DNA of 64,000 bases from Dromiciops gliroides (lineage: Eukaryota; Chordata; Mammalia; Microbiotheria; Microbiotheriidae). The notes under the pieces were generated by a model. It saw only the letters and a program-made list of their open reading frames with translations, did not search any database and was not told the origin of the DNA. The stretch is from NCBI RefSeq assembly GCF_019393635.1, contig NC_057867.1, positions 50,416,143 to 50,480,142 on the forward strand, given 5' to 3'. This document shows positions 54,743 through 64,000 of the stretch, in pieces. The position numbers and the translations under genes were made by a program. Positions within the stretch are counted from its first letter, which is position 1. The number at the start of each line of letters is the position of its first letter.

Positions 54743-56246
54743 GAATGAATGTGTGAATGACTAGGAGAAATAAGTACCCTGCAGTATTTAGACTCTCAGA
54801 CCCAAACAGTCTTTGATCCCCACTGATTTTTACCACGTGTATCTTAGTCCTCTTCAATTGGGAAAGATATCAAAGAACATTTTCAACTGCCTCACAGCCC
54901 AGACTCAAGGGATTTTTTTTCAGAGACAGACATGAAAGAAGCAGTAGGATAACTTTACTTAACTATTTCAAGTCTAATAAAGCTCCTCTCATCCCTTGTC
55001 CCCTTTCCTCCTGTCTCCATCCACCACCAAAGTAGAAAGGTAGCTATGCAACTGTAATTGGTTATTGGCTTCCAACCCTTCCTCACCCACTTTCTGTGAC
55101 CCTGTGGGCCTACTCCCATATCTTTCTCAGCCACCTGCTAGGGATTTGGGCCGGTACAACCCCCCTACCCCCCCCCCCCCAATCAGCAGCTTTGTAGAGG
55201 TGAGAGCCCCGCCTGTAATGCTGACTCAAATTCTGGGCTGGGCCCTGTTTCCAAGCCTGCAGGGTCTAAAAATATCCAAACTGCAGCTTCAACAGTTGGC
55301 AGGTGGCCAGGCTATTTTTGGCCCTGGGTAAAAGTGGGGATCAGGAACCCATAGATTTAGTTGAGGTCAGGGGGCTAGAAAGGGGGTCCCAACCAGTGGA
55401 GCCATAAGATTGTTTCAAACATGAGCCATCATTCCTTGCCCTGAAATCAAGTGGTTACATAAGCATAGATTTAGAACTGGAATGGACCATAGGAGCCATT
55501 TAGTCCAACCTCATTTTACAGAGGAGGAAGCTGGGACTGTGAGACATTAAGAGACTGGCCCAAGGTCACACGTAGGACCATAGTTCTAGAGCTGGAAAGG
55601 ACCTCAGAGGCCAGCTAATCCACCCTGCCTCTTTTATAAAGGCCTATGGAGTGAAAGTGACTTGCCCAGAGTCACCCCACTAGTGAGTGTTGGAGGAAGG
55701 ATAAGAACCTAGGTGTTCCTGCTACCAAGGCCAACACTCAGACCACAACACCACACTGCCTCTCATGTGACATCATAAGCCTATGCCTAGATGCTTATGT
55801 AGTCTGCTTATGTGTGTAGTTTTACCTAAAGGGAAGGAGGATTCTTGAATTTTGATGTTCTCTTAAACTCTAGGAAAATGAATTATAGGTAGGCCCTGGG
55901 GCATGAAGCGGTGTTAAAGACACTGCCAGCACATGTAGCTGACAAGCCTTGGTGATTTACATCATCCTCACCCAAGTATTCAAGGAGGATAAACTGAAAA
56001 CTCATCTGGGCTTCCTTAGCCTCTGGACCAGAAGGGCATCTTTATAGAGTCATAGAGTTACATCTGGAAGAGGCCTTGGGGATGATCTGGTCCAGTCTCC
56101 TCATTCTACAGAACAGTCAGCTACATGAAGGCAGGACCTCTGTTTTAGAACTTTAAGCAACTGGAGAGCATCCAGAGAAGAACAACCAGGATGGAGAAGC
56201 AGCTGGACTCTTCCATGTGAAAATTGGTTAAAAGAAGTTTAGGGTT
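54743..56246. other. Intergenic with MIR remnants
   Basis: 55460-55765 carries two minus MIR-type units (CCTCATTTTACAGAGGAGGA; GTTCTAGAGCTGGAAAGGAC). 56045-56160 a further piece. Remainder unrecognised. Confidence 0.5.
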
Positions 56247-56330
56247 GGGGGAAGCTAGGTGGTGCAGTGGATAAAGAACCTGCCCTGGATTCAAGAGGAC
56301 CTGAGTTCAAATTTGACCTCACACTTGACA
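56247..56330 (+). repeat. WSINE1-type SINE, 3'-truncated
   Basis: Head to CTGAGTTCAAATTTGACCTC, then ends at ACACTTGACAAGATGGG. Confidence 0.85.
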
Positions 56331-56540
56331 AGATGGGGGGGGGCATAGGGACAGAGGTCATGAAAGATGATGGCCTAAAGTACAGGAAAGGCTACCTAAA
56401 AGAAGGATTCAATCTGTTCTGCTTGGCCTCAGAGGGCAGGCAGAACCAAGAGCAACTGGTGGAAAGTCTAGGGAAGTAGATTTAGGTTTGAGGGCCAGAA
56501 AAGCTTCCTAACCATTAGACCTCCTCAAAAGAATGGGCTA

Positions 56541-56697
56541 GGGGCAGCTAGGTGGTGCAGTGGATAGAGCACTGGCCCTGGAGTCAGGAGTACCTGAGTT
56601 CAAATCCAGCCTCAGACACTTAACACATACTAGCTGTGTGACCCTGGGCAAGTCACTTAACCCCAATTGCCTCACCAAAAAAGTTAAAAAAAAAAAA
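56541..56697 (+). repeat. WSINE1-type SINE
   Basis: AAAAGAATGGGCT at 56527-56539 and 56698-56710. Confidence 0.94.
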
Positions 56698-56860
56698 AAA
56701 AGAATGGGCTGTCCTGTCAAGGAAGTAGTGGGTCCCACTCCCCCACCCCACCCCCAAGGTATTCAAGCAGAGTCAATAAACATTGATTTACTCCGTGTAG
56801 GAATTGAATGGACCATACTGCCTCATTTTGTGACTCAGTTCCCTTTAGATTCAATTATGG

Positions 56861-57023
56861 AGGGCAGCTAGGTGGCGCAGTGGATAGAACACCGGCCCTG
56901 GAGTCAGGAGTTCCTGAGTTCAAATCTGGCTTCAGACACTTAACACTTACTAGCTGTGTGACCCTGGGCAAGTCACTTAACCCCAATTGCCTCACTTAAA
57001 AAAAAAATCAAATACAGAAAAAA
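56861..57023 (+). repeat. WSINE1-type SINE
   Basis: Perfect duplication TAGATTCAATTATGG at 56846-56860 and 57024-57038. Confidence 0.95.
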
Positions 57024-57038
57024 TAGATTCAATTATGG

Positions 57039-57472
57039 GTCTAGTCCAATTCTATCTTGTGAGAAAGCTTTATTGCCTTGTTTGAACCTAGCCCTATGTG
57101 ACAGGGAAGCTGAATCCTCTCTACCTGATGCTTAGAGATTCTTAACTAAAGACCTAGGTCATGCTGACCAGAAACCAAGTGAGATCCGGATATCGATGTA
57201 AAGAGTTTTCTCACAATTATACAAGCAACTCATATATCTTATCTGAAAACTGGTCTTACCCTCGTCAATTGGTTATTGTTTCCATGCTCTTTGATTGAAC
57301 AGATACTTGCTGGGGAATGGGACACCTCTTTTTCCCCCTACCAACTTGAAAAGTCCCTAATCTTTCCTCCAATTAGAAATCAGATGACTTAATTTCGTAT
57401 CCTGGTTTGTACTCTGTTAATCGTTTTCTTTTAATTAATTGGTCTTATTTGATTGTTTAAAACTAAATATCT
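57039..57472. other. Unique intergenic stretch
   Basis: Nothing recognised. Confidence 0.5.
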
Positions 57473-57473
57473 A

Positions 57474-57630
57474 GGGGGCAGCTAGGTGGCACAGTGGATA
57501 AAGCACTGGCCCTGGATTCAGGAGTACCTGAGTTCAAATCCGGTCTCAGACACTTGACACTTACTAGCTGTGTGACCTTGGGCAAGTCACTTAACCCTCA
57601 TTGCCCAACCAAAAAAACAAAACAAAAACA
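57474..57630 (+). repeat. WSINE1-type SINE
   Basis: Complete, tail of CAAAAA units. Confidence 0.93.
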
Positions 57631-57843
57631 AGAGTGCCATATAAATGCTAGCTACATTCATTCAACTGCAAATACTGATTGAATGTCTATTGTGTGCAGA
57701 GTGTTATTGTAGGTGCCTGGGGGAAGATTTAAAATGTTGACAAGTCTCAGTCAGAGAATCAGAGGATTTCTGATTAGAAGAGACCTCAGAGCCACACCGG
57801 AAAAGAAATCCACAGTGCAACATCCTTCACAGGTGATTCATTA

Positions 57844-58092
57844 GGGGCAGCTAGGTGGTGCTGTGGATAGAGCGCAGGCCCTGAGGTCAGGAGGATCAAA
57901 TTTAGCCTCAGACACTTACTAGCTGTGTGACCCTGGGCAAGTCACTTAACCCCATTTGCCTCCTCCAAACCCACCCCGACCTATCTATTAGGTTGTGGTA
58001 GTAAGTAGTCAAGTGTCTGAGGCTGGATTTGAACTCAGGTACTCCTGAATCCAGGGCCAGTGCTCTATCCACTGCACCACCTAGCTGCCCCC
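57844..58092. repeat. Inverted pair of WSINE1-type SINEs
   Basis: Plus copy 57844-57965 and minus copy 57997-58092, about 30 bp apart. A minus fragment follows at 58167-58208 and a MIR (minus) at 58212-58400. Confidence 0.88.
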
Positions 58093-58559
58093 TTTTACCT
58101 TTCCTTTTTGTTTTCTTCATTCCCCAAATTCTCGTTTCCTTCCATTAGTTCTGGGGGTGGGTTTTGTTTATTTTTGCTTGGGCAATGAGGGTTAAGTGAC
58201 TTGCCCAAGTTCTATATGGCACTCTAAAATACTTTCCATATGTTATTTCATTTGATCCTCACAATAACCTCGTGAGGTAGGTATTATTATTATCACCATC
58301 CACACAGCTAGCTGCTAAGTGTCTGAGGTAGTATTTGAACTCAGTTCTTCCTGTCTCCAGCTCCAGCAGTCTAGATCCACTGTGCTACCTTGCTGTCTCC
58401 AATGAATAGAATCCAACCTGGGAACTTGGCCTTAGTGAATAAGGACTTGGTGGGGCCTATGTGAGGTTCTTGAATTAAGAGCTTTTCCAACATAGTTTCC
58501 TTGAACACACCTTTGGCTCAAAATCTGTCTGTATAATCCAGCATCAGCCATCAGTCAGG

Positions 58560-58990
58560 GCCTCTTGGATGGACTCCAGGGATGTTTGAATGGAGTTTTA
58601 AAGCCTCAGCAAGGACAAGAACAAGGGACTTTTACCAGGTATGTGGAGCCATATGGGAAAGACAAAGAAGTGTAGGGATGGAGTATATGTTTGGAGGGTG
58701 AAGAGTGGTCTGGTTTGGCAGGAACACAGACTACTCAAGGGGGAGGTGAAATGGGACAGGGAATAAAATAAGATTAGGCTGTAAGGGCAGAGGGGTGCTA
58801 GATTGTGGGTGGCCTTGAATGCCAGGCAAAGGAGTTTGAACTTTACCTAGTGGGCAATAGGGAGCCAGTGAACACTTCTGTCCGGATCTATACAGGAGAA
58901 GCCTAGCCAGGCATTGGTATGATGGTATGAAAGATATAGTGACTGGAGAGGAGAATGGAAGCCAGTAAGTTTCTTAGAAGATGATCACAA
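58560..58990 (+). repeat. L3-like repeat
   Basis: GTGGCCTTGAATGCCAGGCA, GGAGTTTGAACTTTACCTAG, GGCAATAGGGAGCCAGTG match the 3' part of the long unit at 26490. Confidence 0.55.
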
Positions 58991-59005
58991 TAGACCAGGG
59001 AAGGG

Positions 59006-59147
59006 TGGCTAGATAGCACAGTGGATAAAGCACTGGCCCTGGATTCAGGAGTACCTGAGTTCAAATCCGGCCTCAGACGCTTGACACTTACTAGCTGTGT
59101 GACCCTGGGCAAGTCACTTAACCCCCATTGCCCCGCAAAAAAAAAAA
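59006..59147 (+). repeat. WSINE1-type SINE
   Basis: Perfect 17-bp duplication AATAGACCAGGGAAGGG at 58989-59005 and 59148-59164. Confidence 0.95.
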
Positions 59148-59243
59148 AATAGACCAGGGAAGGGGTGTTAAAGGTTTATGTTACCCATTTACCTAAAGTC
59201 CTCAAATACAGAACCCTACATTATAAACTTTAAATTCTGAATG

Positions 59244-59376
59244 GGGGCAGCTAGGTGGTGCAGTGGATAAAACACTGGCCCTGGATTGAGGAGGACCTGA
59301 GTTCAAATCCGCCCTCAGACACTTGACACTAGCTGTGTGACCCTGGGAAGGTCACTTAACCCCCATTGCCCCACAA
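59244..59376 (+). repeat. WSINE1-type SINE with (AT)n tail
   Basis: Short internal deletion before AGCTGTGTGACC; AAATTCTGAATG before the start and after the AT block. Confidence 0.92.
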
Positions 59377-59431
59377 ACATATATATATATATATAATATA
59401 TATATATATTATATATATATATATATATATA
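59377..59431. repeat. AT-rich palindromic microsatellite
   Basis: Alternating AT with two phase switches (TATAATATA and TATTATA), giving near-perfect self-complementarity. It occupies the tail of the preceding SINE. Confidence 0.95.
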
Positions 59432-59644
59432 AAAATTCTGAATGAAATTTAGTAGGTATCATATTGACAATACTCCAGAGTGACCATATATTTTCAGCAG
59501 ATAATTGTACCTTCAACTAGCGTTCAAAAAATCCTTTGAGACTTTAGAAAACAAAAAATATGGAAGGATTTGAGCACCTGGCACTATGGCTGATTAGGTT
59601 CTGACAAAAGCTCTTGTGATGTAATAGGGGTTGGAGAACTGACT

Positions 59645-59667
59645 GGAATTCTGGGATTTGTAGTTCC
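59645..59667 (-). promoter_or_regulatory. ZNF143-like motif (ACTACAAATCCCAGAAT)
   Basis: Minus strand reads GGAACTACAAATCCCAGAAT, close to the known ACTACAnnTCCCAGnATGC promoter motif. A TATA-like AGATAAAAAAGC lies about 100 bp away at 59763. No CpG island or gene adjoins. Confidence 0.35.
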
Positions 59668-60339
59668 AAGGAGCAAGTATTTCCTTTCAGCACTGAGAAC
59701 AATTTGGCTTAGTATGACTTTTGAGTCAGAAACTTGAGTCACACCCTGTAGTTTTAAAAAAGAGATAAAAAAGCCTTTAAGAGAACAGACTGGGAGGAAG
59801 GTTGCTGGAGATGGGCCCTCCAGTCATACCTGGAACCTAATGAGCCAAGGAAGAAAGAATCAGCAACAAGGGGCTGGTGGAGGATAGGGAAAAGTAGAAA
59901 CCAAAGGAAGAGCTGAGCTGAGGCAGAAAAGAGAGGGATGAAGCTGGAAGTTACAAAAGTTCTACTTGTTTCCCAATTTCTCCTCCCCTTGTCTGTCCAA
60001 TGATAGACACTATAATATACTCTGCCGATTTCTTTTACCTAAATGTTTCTTGTATTCTGATTTTACCCCAAATATAAAGAAAACAGGGGTGAAAGGGGAA
60101 TATACCAAATTTAAATTAGGGCTGAGAGTCAAACTTCTGTACAAATGTTCAGAATCTTTCCAATTGGGAGCTCTGGGCTACTGGGATTGGATCTGTAGCC
60201 ACACTCTCCCAGAGGGAGGCCAGCTATAGCTCTACCTCAGGGTTTTAAGGGTTCCCCTGAGGAGCTGGACAAGTCTTTTTCTTGTTCTGTTGGCTCAAGT
60301 CCCCATTCAGGCGTGTTTCACCTCATTGTTAGCTGCCAC

Positions 60340-60720
60340 TGATGAGCATCCCCGTTCCATTGAACTAGTTTAAATCAATTAGCTTTTATTGAGGGATATT
60401 TACTTCAGAGATATAGAAAAAACAGAAGTACATCCAACCTTCCCCTGAAGGGTGCACTCTCCCCTATGCCACTTAATCTCTGGGAACAGTGGTATCGCAC
60501 TCAAAGTGGTGTCCCACCAGGTTCACTGGCAAATGTGACCAAGGCAGTGAATGGCTGGATGGGTCCACATATCTGCCAGGCAGGTTGCTTGGGACTGGCA
60601 ACTCCCAACATGAGCTTCCACTCCTGGATGGAACTCTTTTTCTTGACCTTTTGATACTTCCAAACTCATAGCTGTCTTCAACCTCCTTCATCTAAAAGCA
60701 GGAAAGAATAGACACAACAG
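60340..60720 (+). repeat. Unclassified dispersed repeat, copy C
   Basis: GGGATATTTACTTCAGAGAT then ATAGAAAAAACAGAAGTACA. See copies at 44300 and 52780. 59680-60340 and 60720-61470 show nothing recognised. Confidence 0.35.
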
Positions 60721-61477
60721 AGACAAAAGCACTGGTAGGATGCATGACCTCTGTGGAGAGATAAAGGCCTGAGGACTCTGCCCCCACTGATAGCTTAGTC
60801 CTTCCCTTCTCACTTGAACACAAGCAGGCTGGAGTGAGGACTCCCAACGTCCTTGCTTTAGTCGCCAGTTCCAGTTATGCAGTCAATCAACAGTCCATCT
60901 CTTCACAACATGTTTAGCAGACCAGAACCAGTTGCTTACTGTCTGCACATGCTCCAAATTGGGGAGCAGGGACCTGCCATTATATATCATCATGCCTTTT
61001 TGGACACAGATTCCGTAGTTTCTTCCATGTTAAGATTGCATAAGACATGTCTGTTACACATACTCCCCAAGCCAGCCACCCACACCCCGTTACATATTAA
61101 TACCTTTCTGTTTCTTATAAACTCCTCAAAACAGCAAATAAAGGACTGTGGAGACCTAAGGGCCATTGTTTTGTTCCTAGACCAAAAGCAAGTTAATTGT
61201 TGTAATAGGGTACAGCTAATTCAATCTCCAGCTCCTGCTGTGAAAAAGAAAGGGAGACAGGATGGAGACAGCTGAGGCCTAGTGAGATCCAACTCTGAGA
61301 GGAGGAGGGTGCAAAAGGGCTAAAATCCTTTCTGCAGCTCCATCCACTAATGCGACAGTCACATTAGTCTACATATTTCATTGTTAACATGACACTTATT
61401 TTTTCCAGGCATGGAAAGTATAAAAGCTTCAAAGTAGTTTCCACAATTCATTCATTTATATAATGGGCATATTATTC

Positions 61478-61880
61478 ATAAATAAATAGCTCTTAAGCAC
61501 CTACCATGTACAAAACATTGGCCTTGGCACTGGAAGACATACAAAGTTTGGATAGGACAAGGCTCCTTCCTGTGTCTAGTAGGGGGATAAGACACTTACA
61601 CCAATAAGTATACTATAAAATGCTATGTAAACTACCTGACAGGGAAGTGCAGACAATATGCTCTGTGACTAGAGCTCTGACCTCAAAATCCTAGAGGCAG
61701 TGGAAAGAGCCCTGGGCTTGGAGTCAGGAAGTCCTGAGTTCAAATCCAGCCGTAGAAATTTACTAACTGTGTAACCCTTGATAAGTCACTTAACTGCTGT
61801 TTGCCCCAGTTTTCTCCACTGTAAAATAAGGGTAATAATCACACTGGCCTCCCATGGTTGTTGTGAGGATCCAATGAGAT
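61478..61880 (+). repeat. L3-like piece and MIR
   Basis: 61478-61650: AATAGCTCTTAAGCACCTAC. 61675-61880: GCCCTGGGCTTGGAGTCAGG, GAGTTCAAATCCAGCC, GTTGTTGTGAGGATCCAATG. Confidence 0.75.
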
Positions 61881-62100
61881 ATTAATTGGGGTTTTTACAC
61901 TGAAAAGTTGTATGATGTTTATTATGATGATATATCAACAGATAAAGAGGAATTACTTTCAGCATTACCTTCAGCAAATTGTTTACACCTGATTTTTGGT
62001 TTTGGCAAACTGCTAAGCCTGACAAAATGTTACCCAAGATTCTTGGGAGCTTCCTTGATATGCTGCCATCTAAATATTGTAATGGAACTATTTAAAACAA

Positions 62101-62102
62101 TT

Positions 62103-62134
<32 letters not shown>

Positions 62135-62155
62135 CATACATGTATGTATATATAA
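62101..62155. repeat. (TA)n microsatellite
   Basis: TA repeats with the palindrome TACATACATGTATGTA at 62134-62149. Confidence 0.93.
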
Positions 62156-62297
62156 AAGAAAATGAAGCTTTTTGTTGCAAAAGGAACATCTGATTCGTGT
62201 AAAAGGAATATTGGGCCCAGTTATTTAATTGTATCAGTCCTTCCCTCATCTAGACCATTTGTTAAAAATATGAAATTCTTTATGATACCAGTGGAGA

Positions 62298-62449
62298 GGG
62301 GGCAGTTAGGTGGCCCAGTGGATAAAGCACTGGCCCTGGATTCAGGAGGACCTCAGTTCAAATCCAGACTCGGACACTTGATGCTTACTGGCTGTGTGAC
62401 CCTGGGCAAGTCACTTAACCCTTATTGCCTCGCCAAAAAAAAAAAAAAA
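62298..62449 (+). repeat. WSINE1-type SINE
   Basis: Perfect duplication GATACCAGTGGAGA at 62284-62297 and 62451-62464. Confidence 0.95.
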
Positions 62450-62504
62450 AGATACCAGTGGAGAAGATCACCATTTACAAGAACACTCATCACAATATCT
62501 GGCA

Positions 62505-62652
62505 CTTTTTTTTTTTTGGTGAGGTAATTGGGATTAAGTGACTTGCCCAGGGTCACATAGCTAGTAAGCGTCAAGCGCCTGAGGTCGGATTTGAACTCAG
62601 GTACTCCTGACTTCAGGGCCAGTGCTCTATCCACTGCACCAAATAGCTGCCC
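62505..62652 (-). repeat. WSINE1-type SINE, inverted relative to the previous one
   Basis: CAATATCTGGCA at 62493-62504 and 62653-62664. Confidence 0.95.
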
Positions 62653-62980
62653 CAATATCTGGCATATTTAAGAAATACTTGTTGACTTGGCTTTGGAACT
62701 ATATAGGTTTATTTCAAAATCTGTCATTTTACCCATGCCTGGCATATCTAATTGCATTTAATGAAAAATAATATTATTATTGCCTCCTTAGTGATAAGTG
62801 ATAGAGGGACCTTTTCCCCTTTCTACCCCCCAACTTCATAGCAGGTATAAATTTCTTCTGATTGCTTCTTATTTTCCAGGAGGACAGTTTTAATTGGCTA
62901 ATAAGCTGGAATTACGTGGATACACTAAAACCTATAGAGCTCAGAGTCAATCATGTATTAATTGTAAAATTGTAGCACAG

Positions 62981-63136
62981 CAGGGGCAGCTAGGTGGTGC
63001 AGTGAATAAATCACCTGCCCTGGATTCAGGAGGACCTGAGTTCAAATTCGGCCTCAGACACTTGACACTAGCTGTATGACCCTGAGCAAGTCACTTAACC
63101 CTCATTGCCCTGCAAAAACAAAACAAAACAAAACAA
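62981..63136 (+). repeat. WSINE1-type SINE
   Basis: Perfect duplication AAAATTGTAGCACAG at 62966-62980 and 63137-63151; CAAAA-unit tail; same short core deletion as at 59244. Confidence 0.95.
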
Positions 63137-63151
63137 AAAATTGTAGCACAG

Positions 63152-64000
63152 TACCTGCCAGACTTGGGCAAATGACTTAACCTCTGTTTTTTCATATATG
63201 AAACATGGATAATAAAAGAGCCCCTGTATAATGGGGTTGTTGCTGTCACAGGAGAGAGGTGGGGGTCCTTAGGTATTCCTCAATAAAGAATTACACTCTC
63301 GCACACAGTCCAATTAGAATTAAAGTGGTCTTTTGTTTGGTGCTAGGGAAAGTAACCCAGTGGGAAGTCAAAGACTTCACCCTTCAGGGAGGAGGGCTTA
63401 GAAACATTCTCCTCCCTGAACAGAGAGAAGACAAAAGCAGTTATAGAGGCTAGAGGGGGTGTCCACTTGAAAAGTTCCCTTTTAGGGTGGGGTAGGGAAA
63501 GCTTGGATGCTTGTCATATTCCTGAGAGTCTAGGGAGATTTTTTTGAAATGATGGTCCTGAGCTCTGGGGTTATCTCTGTGTCCTCGCTCTGGTCAGGTA
63601 GTAGTCATGACTTTCCTACTATAGAATTTTATCTCCCCTGACTTCTTAGGTTTGTCTGTCCTGACATCTATCTAGTTGGCCAATCTGAACTTTAATAGTA
63701 CTTTGATTCCTTGATATGTCTGTCCTGTCATCTGGTCATCTTTGGTTTTGCTTCTCACAGGAGAACCTTCTGCTTTATTCCAAGCCCTTGTCATTGCCGT
63801 CTCCCAAAAAGAGAAAACTCCTTGTAACCCTCACAATGCTGTATAAATGTTAATTGCTAGTATTATCTCATGCTTCTCCCTTTGTCCAAGATGAACAAAT
63901 AGCAGAGCCGGGATCGGAATCTTGAGTTTTTATTATAACACCATGCTAATTTATTTACGAATATCCTCTTTGTATCTCCATACATTTGCTTTGTTTAGTA
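63152..64000. other. Unrecognised right end of window
   Basis: 63225-63480 has features seen in LTRs (AATAAAG-type signal at 63280, GA-rich stretch) but no proof. Nothing coding. Confidence 0.4.

Noticed and set aside
54333-54857. 174-codon open frame, minus strand
   Set aside because: Runs through the SINE at 54563-54730; the same SINE peptide appears in many other frames of the window.
60877-61275. 132-codon open frame, plus strand
   Set aside because: No recognised domain, no splice or promoter context and composition unlike a conserved protein; could be chance or an old retroelement fragment.

Overview
The window reads as nuclear DNA of a marsupial, probably of the Australian radiation. 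The evidence is the repeat content: about forty copies of a roughly 140-bp tRNA-derived SINE of the WSINE1 type (A box near TGGCGCAGTGG, B box near GTTCAAATCC, core TGTGACCCTGGGCAAGTCA), MAR1-type SINEs with an RTE/BovB-like tail, marsupial-type L1 3' ends, and many old MIR, L2 and L3-like copies. There is no bacterial, plasmid or phage content. Species is not determined.

One protein-coding gene is present: MOSPD1 on the minus strand. It spans about 34.5 kb, from a CpG-island promoter and non-coding exon 1 at about 40.85-41.0 kb down to a 3' end near 6.4 kb. All coding exons can be placed to the base: exon 2 25815-25662 (coding part), exon 3 25483-25408, exon 4 22885-22665, exon 5 16175-16014, exon 6 6789-6758. 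The 645 coding bases join in phase to give 214 residues, against 213 for the human protein as I recall it. The product has an N-terminal MSP (VAP-like) domain and two C-terminal membrane segments. It belongs to the ER contact-site family and is X-linked in placentals.

Region by region: 1-6.4 kb lies downstream of MOSPD1 and is mostly L2, MIR and MAR1 repeats. 6.4-41 kb is MOSPD1 with repeat-filled introns (intron 5 about 9.2 kb, intron 4 about 6.5 kb, intron 3 about 2.5 kb, intron 2 only 178 bp, intron 1 about 14.9 kb). Intron 1 carries a nearly full-length, decayed 7SL (SRP) RNA copy at 35.8-36.1 kb. 41-64 kb is upstream of the promoter and has no recognisable functional gene. It holds a dead processed copy of the dipeptidase gene CNDP2 (about 50.0-51.4 kb), a site hit by retroposons three times (48.0-48.4 kb), inverted SINE pairs, AT-rich microsatellites and several related copies of a repeat I cannot name.

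I see no new multi-gene system. The observations most worth checking are: an in-frame open 5' leader of MOSPD1 (91 codons without ATG) plus a 5-codon uORF; a (CT)n microsatellite serving as the polypyrimidine tract of MOSPD1 exon 2; an off-consensus exon 4 donor; the intronic 7SL copy; and repeated insertion of SINE/L1 at identical target sites.
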